From NCBI GenBank assembly GCA_019454105.1, contig CP075364.1, forward strand, positions 2,545,362 through 2,609,361: a stretch of 64,000 nt of DNA. The letters are read 5' to 3'. The DNA is from Fimbriimonadaceae bacterium. Lineage in GTDB: Bacteria > Armatimonadota > Fimbriimonadia > Fimbriimonadales > Fimbriimonadaceae. The position numbers and the translations under genes are program-made. Positions 59,787 through 64,000 of the stretch are shown in pieces. Position 1 is the stretch's first letter; the number at the start of each line of letters is the position of its first letter. Below the pieces are notes generated by a model, which worked only from the letters and a program-made list of their open reading frames with translations, did not search any database and was not told the origin of the DNA.

Positions 59787-61199
59787 CTAGTTCCTGAGGA
59801 GCGATAGCACGGCCTGTGGGGCCTGGTTCGCCTGTGCCAGGACGCTGAGCCCGGACTGTTGCAGGATCTGTAGCTTGGTGAAGTTGGTCATTTCCTCGGC
59901 GACGTCGACGTCGGCAATGGAACTCAGGCTTGCCGAGAGGTTTTCTTTCGAGACACCAAGCGAGCGGACGTTCGACTCGATGGTGTTGCGAATGAAGGAG
60001 CCAATGTTGCCCCTTGACGAACTAACCTGGCGGATCGCGTCGTCAATCGCGGCGATCGCACTGCTGACATCGGCTCCAGTGATGTCGATCGTTCCGAGTC
60101 CAAGCGCGCTGGCGCTGAAGTTGGTCAAGTTCAAATAGGCGCTCTGATCGCCATTCGCTCCGATCAAGAACTGGCTCTGACCGGCCGTGACCGTGGCGAC
60201 ATTCGTGGCAGTGCCCGCAGCGTTGCCGGACGCCGTCAATGAGATCGCATTGCCGCTCGTGTCACGAAGGGTCAGGCCTTGACCCGATGCGAACGATGCC
60301 GAGGCCGAAGCTGTGGCTGTGCCCTGGGAATAGACGTAGTTGACGGTCGCCGCTGCGTCCACACCCGCGTCGCTCGTGCTGCCTGAAGCCGTCAAGAGGA
60401 TCCCAGCGGCAGAAGTCAGGTTGACGGTTGCGGCGCTCCCCCATTGCGAGGTCGTCAAGATGACCGCTCCCGTCGTGCCGAGATCGGCTGTGACGCCGGT
60501 TGTGGCCGAGGCTTCGTTGATCATGCTCAGAACGTTCTGGACAGTCATGCCCGCACTGACTGTGAACTGGTACCCGTTGACCGTGAAGGTGCCCGCCGTG
60601 ACAGTCGAGGTCGTGCCCGCGAAAGTCTGGGTGCCCACGATCTGAGCCCGTTCGGCAGAGGTCAGGGCCGTGATGTCGAGTCGGCCATTCGAGTTCATCG
60701 ACACGTTGCCAAAGGTGCCGCTGACAAAGGCCCTTGTGTAGTTCGCCGTGTTGTTGATCGTTGCGTAGGTGCCGGACGAACCGTCGAGAAGCTTCTTCTG
60801 GCCGAACGTCGTCGTCCGGGCGATCCGGTCGACCGAGGAAAGAATGTTCATCAACTGTGTCTGGTTGGCCTGGCGTTGGTTGGCGTCGACAGTGCTGTTG
60901 CCGTTGCCGACCGCCAGAGCCCGGGCGTCGCGAAGAAGCCGGCTGACCTCGTCAAGGGCCCCGTCGGCCGATTTGGCGAAGTTCATGGCGTCTTGGTTGT
61001 TCCTCATGGCCATGTCCATGCTCGAGATCTGTCTTTTGAAGTTCTCGGTGGCGATGAGGCCCGCAGGGTCGTCGGCGCCGGTGTTGATCCGGAGACCGGT
61101 GGAGAGTCGGGTGATCGAGCGGGCGACTTCTTCCGTCGTCCCTCTCAAGTTGCGATAGGCCCCCATGGCCGTCACGTTGGTGTTTACACGAAAGGACAT
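59787..61199 (-). CDS. Flagellin, copy 2
   Basis: 470 residues from the ATG at 61199 (MSFRVNTNVTAMGAYRNL); the frame extends upstream but lacks flagellin similarity there. N- and C-terminal D0/D1 helices are nearly the same as in the copy at 10683, and most of the Ser/Thr-rich centre also aligns (GTQTFAGTTSTVTAG, GLTLRDT, NVATVTAGQS). Differences are scattered, so the duplication is not recent but the two remain alike. GGGAAGAAG precedes the ATG. The two genes lie about 48 kb apart and probably build a mixed filament. Confidence 0.97.
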   Translation of the reverse strand: MSFRVNTNVTAMGAYRNLRGTTEEVARSITRLSTGLRINTGADDPAGLIATENFKRQISSMDMAMRNNQDAMNFAKSADGALDEVSRLLRDARALAVGNGNSTVDANQRQANQTQLMNILSSVDRIARTTTFGQKKLLDGSSGTYATINNTANYTRAFVSGTFGNVSMNSNGRLDITALTSAERAQIVGTQTFAGTTSTVTAGTFTVNGYQFTVSAGMTVQNVLSMINEASATTGVTADLGTTGAVILTTSQWGSAATVNLTSAAGILLTASGSTSDAGVDAAATVNYVYSQGTATASASASFASGQGLTLRDTSGNAISLTASGNAAGTATNVATVTAGQSQFLIGANGDQSAYLNLTNFSASALGLGTIDITGADVSSAIAAIDDAIRQVSSSRGNIGSFIRNTIESNVRSLGVSKENLSASLSSIADVDVAEEMTNFTKLQILQQSGLSVLAQANQAPQAVLSLLRN

Positions 61200-61223
61200 G
61201 TTCTTCTTCCCTGAAGGGCACTG

Positions 61224-61242
61224 GCCCGCCATCGTGGCGGGC
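61224..61242 (-). other. 5'-leader hairpin of flagellin 2
   Basis: Perfect 7-bp stem GCCCGCC / GGCGGGC with a five-base loop, 25 nt upstream of the ATG. Flagellin 1 does not share it. It may stabilise the mRNA or regulate translation. Confidence 0.45.
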
Positions 61243-61372
61243 GCCTGAACCCTGTCAAAGGTGCTTGTTCCGTGAACCTGCGGTGCAAAATACTAGTAAA
61301 TATACTTGGTTTAGTCATTTTCACCGGGCTTTTTCATTTCCAGCAGATTTCCTTGGTCGTTGTCGCAGAAGG

Positions 61373-61378
61373 GATAAT
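61373..61378 (+). promoter_or_regulatory. Leaderless -10 box of the MalG-type permease
   Basis: GATAAT preceded by GG, six nucleotides before the ATG at 61385; no Shine-Dalgarno. Confidence 0.45.
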
Positions 61379-61384
61379 GCTTCC

Positions 61385-62899
61385 ATGCCCTTGGTGGGTG
61401 TCGTCGGAAGGAAGAGCCTGAGGGCTCGCTTGGCGATGACCGTGGTCTACGGGTTCCTGGCACTAGGGGCCTTGACGACGCTCTACCCGTTCCTGGTCAT
61501 GGTGACGAGCGGCTTCAAGGGGCCGACGGATCAGAACGACGGGCGACTCTTGCCGCTCTTTTGGTCTGATCCCGGCGAGCTCCTGGGCAAGTATGTCGAC
61601 GACAAGTACGCGGGAGATGTGGGACTCATCGCTTCCACCCGGATCGGCGACCAGGCTGGCCCGAATGGTGTGGCCAGGTACGAGAAGTTCCTCACCGAGC
61701 TCGATCTCACTCAATGGTCGGCCGGATTCAGGACACCGGCCAACGGCGTGACCAGCAGGCTGTCTCGGGCCTATCAGGCTTGGATCAGGACGAGATTCAA
61801 GGACATCGACGCCGTTAACGCTCGATACACTGAGCTCAACCGCAGCTTTTCGCAAGTCGAGCCGCCTAGCGAAGGGTTCGACCGTGCTGGATGGAAGCCT
61901 GCTCTTGGCCCGAAATGGGACGACTGGTTGGAGTTCAAAAAGACCCTATCGGCCGAGTTCCGAGTACCTGTTCGCGAAGAACGAGCCTACCAAGTCTGGC
62001 TACGGGGACGGTTCAAGAACCGCCTCGCCGATGTTCCTGAAGAGGCTCGGGGGTCGGCGACCAGCTTCGACACTCTGAGGATCGTTCCTGGGCCATGGCT
62101 CGACGATTTCCGGAAAGGGCGCCCCGGGCCATCGGTTGAGGCTCTATGGGCAGAGACTGACACGGGGCCACTGCCGATCGCCGCGTTCGAGAGGCAGTGG
62201 GTCGAGAGGCACGCTGGCGAGATCCGGGCCGAAATGAGTGGCCGGAACTATGGATATGTGCTGACCAACGTGCTTCTTGACGGCCGCACCGTGCTCAACA
62301 CGGCTCTCTTCTGCCTTCTCGCCGTCCTCACACAACTGGTCGTCAACCCGCTGGCGGCTTACGCGCTCTCGCGGGTTCCCATGCGGGCCGGAGCCAAGGT
62401 GCTTTTGTTCCTTCTTGCGACGATGGCGTTCCCTGCCGAGGTCGCCATGATCCCCTCGTTCCTTCTGCTCCGCGACCTGGGGCTGCTCAACACCCTGGCC
62501 GCGCTCGTCCTCCCCACAGCCGCGAGCGGGTACACGATCTTTTTGCTCAAAGGGTTCTTCGACTCGCTCCCGGCGGAGGTCTTTGACTCCGGCGAGGTCG
62601 ATGGCGCGCCGGAATGGATCATGATGCTGAAACTCGCGCTGCCGTTGGCCAAGCCAGTCTTGGGCTATATCGCCTTGCTGGCCTTCATGGGCGCCTACGG
62701 GGCATTTCTCTTCGCCTTCCTCGTTTGCCAAGATTCCAAGACATGGACCCTGATGGTCCACGTCTATCAGCTGCAGTTGACGGCCCCGAAAGCGGTCACG
62801 ATGGCGGCGGTGACCCTTGCGGCTGTGCCGAGCCTGATCGTGTTCTTGCTCGCCCAGCGCGTGATCATGCGCGGCATCGTGCTGCCGGGCGAGCGTTGA
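61385..62899 (+). CDS. MalG-type ABC sugar permease with a large extracytoplasmic insertion
   Basis: 504 residues from the ATG at 61385. The first membrane segment (VVYGFLALGALTTLYPFLVM) and the C-terminal five segments match MalG-like permeases. The EAA loop is EVFDSGEVDGAPEWIMMLKLALP, which contacts the ATPase. The usual protein is about 280 residues. Here roughly 240 residues, predicted mostly soluble and helical (residues 48-288), lie between segment 1 and segment 2. The partner MalF-type permease, ATPase and binding protein are not in the window. Confidence 0.85.
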   Translation: MPLVGVVGRKSLRARLAMTVVYGFLALGALTTLYPFLVMVTSGFKGPTDQNDGRLLPLFWSDPGELLGKYVDDKYAGDVGLIASTRIGDQAGPNGVARYEKFLTELDLTQWSAGFRTPANGVTSRLSRAYQAWIRTRFKDIDAVNARYTELNRSFSQVEPPSEGFDRAGWKPALGPKWDDWLEFKKTLSAEFRVPVREERAYQVWLRGRFKNRLADVPEEARGSATSFDTLRIVPGPWLDDFRKGRPGPSVEALWAETDTGPLPIAAFERQWVERHAGEIRAEMSGRNYGYVLTNVLLDGRTVLNTALFCLLAVLTQLVVNPLAAYALSRVPMRAGAKVLLFLLATMAFPAEVAMIPSFLLLRDLGLLNTLAALVLPTAASGYTIFLLKGFFDSLPAEVFDSGEVDGAPEWIMMLKLALPLAKPVLGYIALLAFMGAYGAFLFAFLVCQDSKTWTLMVHVYQLQLTAPKAVTMAAVTLAAVPSLIVFLLAQRVIMRGIVLPGER

Positions 62900-62900
62900 C

Positions 62901-63572
62901 TCAGGAGTTCTTGGCCGGGGCGTTGATTCGCAGGCTTCGGTTCTCCGTCCGCTCGTAGCTAAGGCCGGCGGCGCGGGTGACGACGTCGAGCGCGTATTTG
63001 AGCGACGTGTCGATCAGATACGCGTCCACTTTGTAGTTCGGTACTTTGTCGGAGACTTCGATCACGATGCCGGTCTGCTTGGCGAACTCAGCGAAGACGG
63101 TTCGGATGTCGGCCATGCTCAATCGGGTCGTGACCCGCTTTTGGAGATCTTGCTCGGTGAGCTTGCCCAGCGGCTTGATGGCCACTACGGGCTTGGTTGA
63201 AGGCTCAGCAGCGGCCTTGTCGCCAGGCTTGAGCTTCGTGACAAAGTAGATACCGTTCTCAACCTCGAACTTGAGAGACGCCGTTCGGCAAACGATGTTG
63301 AGGGCTTCTTCGAACTCGACTCCGGTCAGGGCCAGGTACAGCACATGGCGCACCTCCGGTTCGAGCACGAAGCTCCGCTTGGCCTGGGTAAAGAGGTCGA
63401 AGAGCACGCTCCTGACGTCGGCTCCCTTCGAGCTGATCGTGACGATGTTCGCTTCGTCGATCGTGACCTCCGTGCCAGGGATCACGGCTTCGGCCGACGC
63501 CGGTTCTTGGGCGAAGAGCCCCGTGCCTAACAGCAAGGCCAGGGTGACGATGAAGGTTCGGAAGGGTCTCAT
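62901..63572 (-). CDS. Exported protein with two STN-like secretin domains
   Basis: 223 residues. A signal peptide (FIVTLALLLGTGLFAQEPAS) is followed by two copies of an STN-like fold, the short module at the N-terminus of secretins and TonB receptors: ADVRSVLFDLFTQAKRSFVL and MADIRTVFAEFAKQTGIVIE, each ending with a strand that reads the pocket (LKYALDVVTRAAGLSYERTE). No secretin pore domain follows. It may be an accessory periplasmic ring protein. The ATG overlaps the stop of the upstream gene as ATGA. Confidence 0.78.
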   Translation of the reverse strand: MRPFRTFIVTLALLLGTGLFAQEPASAEAVIPGTEVTIDEANIVTISSKGADVRSVLFDLFTQAKRSFVLEPEVRHVLYLALTGVEFEEALNIVCRTASLKFEVENGIYFVTKLKPGDKAAAEPSTKPVVAIKPLGKLTEQDLQKRVTTRLSMADIRTVFAEFAKQTGIVIEVSDKVPNYKVDAYLIDTSLKYALDVVTRAAGLSYERTENRSLRINAPAKNS

Positions 63573-64000
63573 GGTGTGGGGTTCTTAGGTCGTCCAGACT
63601 CGTCGTAAACTCGTATGTGGTTGGTTCGGGGCTTCGCGGCGGGCCTCCGCACGGGCTTTTTCCGGACAGGAGCGGCTTTCGGGGTCGCGACCGTCGGCTT
63701 CGGAGCCTTGGACGCGACCCGGTGGGCCGAGTCCGCTACCAGGATCTTTCCACCAATGGGCGGATGTTCCAATGGCGGCTTGGCAGAGGTCTCGCTTTCC
63801 TTTTGGGCAGGCTTCTTATCGATGGATTTCGAATCCGCCGGGTACCTATCGGCCTCACGACGAGCTTCGTGCACCGATCCAGCCTGCTCAGTCTTGGGAT
63901 CAGGTTCTTTTGGGCTCTCTTTGGCGTCCGAGTCCTTCACCACAGCGGCCTTCTCCTCGGGCTCGTCTTCCACGACCTTCTCGGAGGCGGCCATGGCTGT
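63569..64000 (-). CDS. Lys/Pro/Glu-rich protein of unknown function, possibly partial
   Basis: At least 141 residues are visible. The frame is open to the window edge; an ATG at 63994 is a possible start. Composition is dominated by Lys, Pro, Glu and Ala, first acidic (EKVVEDEPEEKAAVV) and then basic (KKPVRRPAAKPRTNHIRVYD), so it is probably disordered or a linker. It is coupled to the STN-domain gene by ATGA and may be the C-terminal part of an envelope protein. Confidence 0.55.
   Translation of the reverse strand, partial: TAMAASEKVVEDEPEEKAAVVKDSDAKESPKEPDPKTEQAGSVHEARREADRYPADSKSIDKKPAQKESETSAKPPLEHPPIGGKILVADSAHRVASKAPKPTVATPKAAPVRKKPVRRPAAKPRTNHIRVYDESGRPKNPTP

Noticed and set aside
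61200-61384. Sigma-28 promoter for flagellin 2
   Set aside because: No GCCGATAA-like -10 is found on the minus strand in the 185-bp spacer; only AT-rich sequence is present.

Overview
The window is bacterial chromosome of fairly high GC (about 60% by eye), densely packed on both strands, with no phage, insertion sequence or CRISPR array. The mix of genes suggests Armatimonadota, perhaps the Fimbriimonadia. It includes two PEP-CTERM proteins ending in an Arg-rich tail, a prepilin-like N-methylation protein, TolB-like beta-propeller and ThuA proteins, GT41-type TPR glycosyltransferases, two flagellins, and Thermus-like versions of isocitrate dehydrogenase, ferredoxin and aminopropyltransferase. 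The phylum is an inference; there is no rRNA in the window to test it.

Layout. 1-4.9 kb: AddA/AddB-type recombination helicases, a small membrane protein and a SAM methyltransferase. 4.9-12.1 kb: three translationally coupled OGT-type glycosyltransferases facing a flagellin gene across a shared terminator, which suggests flagellin O-glycosylation. 12.3-21.1 kb: gyrB, an aminopropyltransferase, a PEP-CTERM protein, an M29 aminopeptidase, a TPR protein, a SPOUT RNA methylase and uvrB. 21.2-24.4 kb: a CAP-domain protein, then a clear cyclic-di-AMP (ydaO-type) riboswitch leading a two-gene unit whose second member resembles the Acb2/Tad1 hairpin family of cyclic-nucleotide binders, then an ABC exporter. 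24.4-31 kb: isocitrate dehydrogenase, an HTTM-like membrane protein, a probable hydroxyproline-degradation pair and a GT-C glycosyltransferase. 31-40.6 kb: a prepilin-like protein, PEP-CTERM protein, lipoprotein, ThuA, CorC, GNAT, TPR and propeller proteins, and a second aminopropyltransferase. 40.7-42.7 kb: tRNA-Val(CAC) and an ECF sigma factor / TauE / rhodanese set in which the rhodanese fusion is broken by a stop codon. 43-50.9 kb: an ABC exporter, two PilZ-type proteins, an A-type Fe-S carrier, TetR and GbsR-like regulators, a 7Fe ferredoxin, lon and free-Met-sulfoxide reductase. 51-57.6 kb: dxs, nadA (interrupted in frame by a palindromic repeat), fabG, fabD, queF and a PqaA-like hydrolase. 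57.7-64 kb: a copper-amine-oxidase-N-like surface protein, tsaE, a second flagellin, an unusually long MalG-type permease, and an STN-domain protein with a Lys/Pro-rich partner.

Three organisational themes recur. (1) Many start codons lack a Shine-Dalgarno sequence but have a TANNNT box, often GGGTANNNT, 6-12 nt upstream, as expected of leaderless or nearly leaderless transcripts. (2) Eight convergent gene pairs share exactly four nucleotides at their stop codons. (3) Several operons are joined by NTGA start/stop overlaps. The most novel-looking locus is the c-di-AMP riboswitch with its Acb2-like gene at 21.75-22.55 kb.
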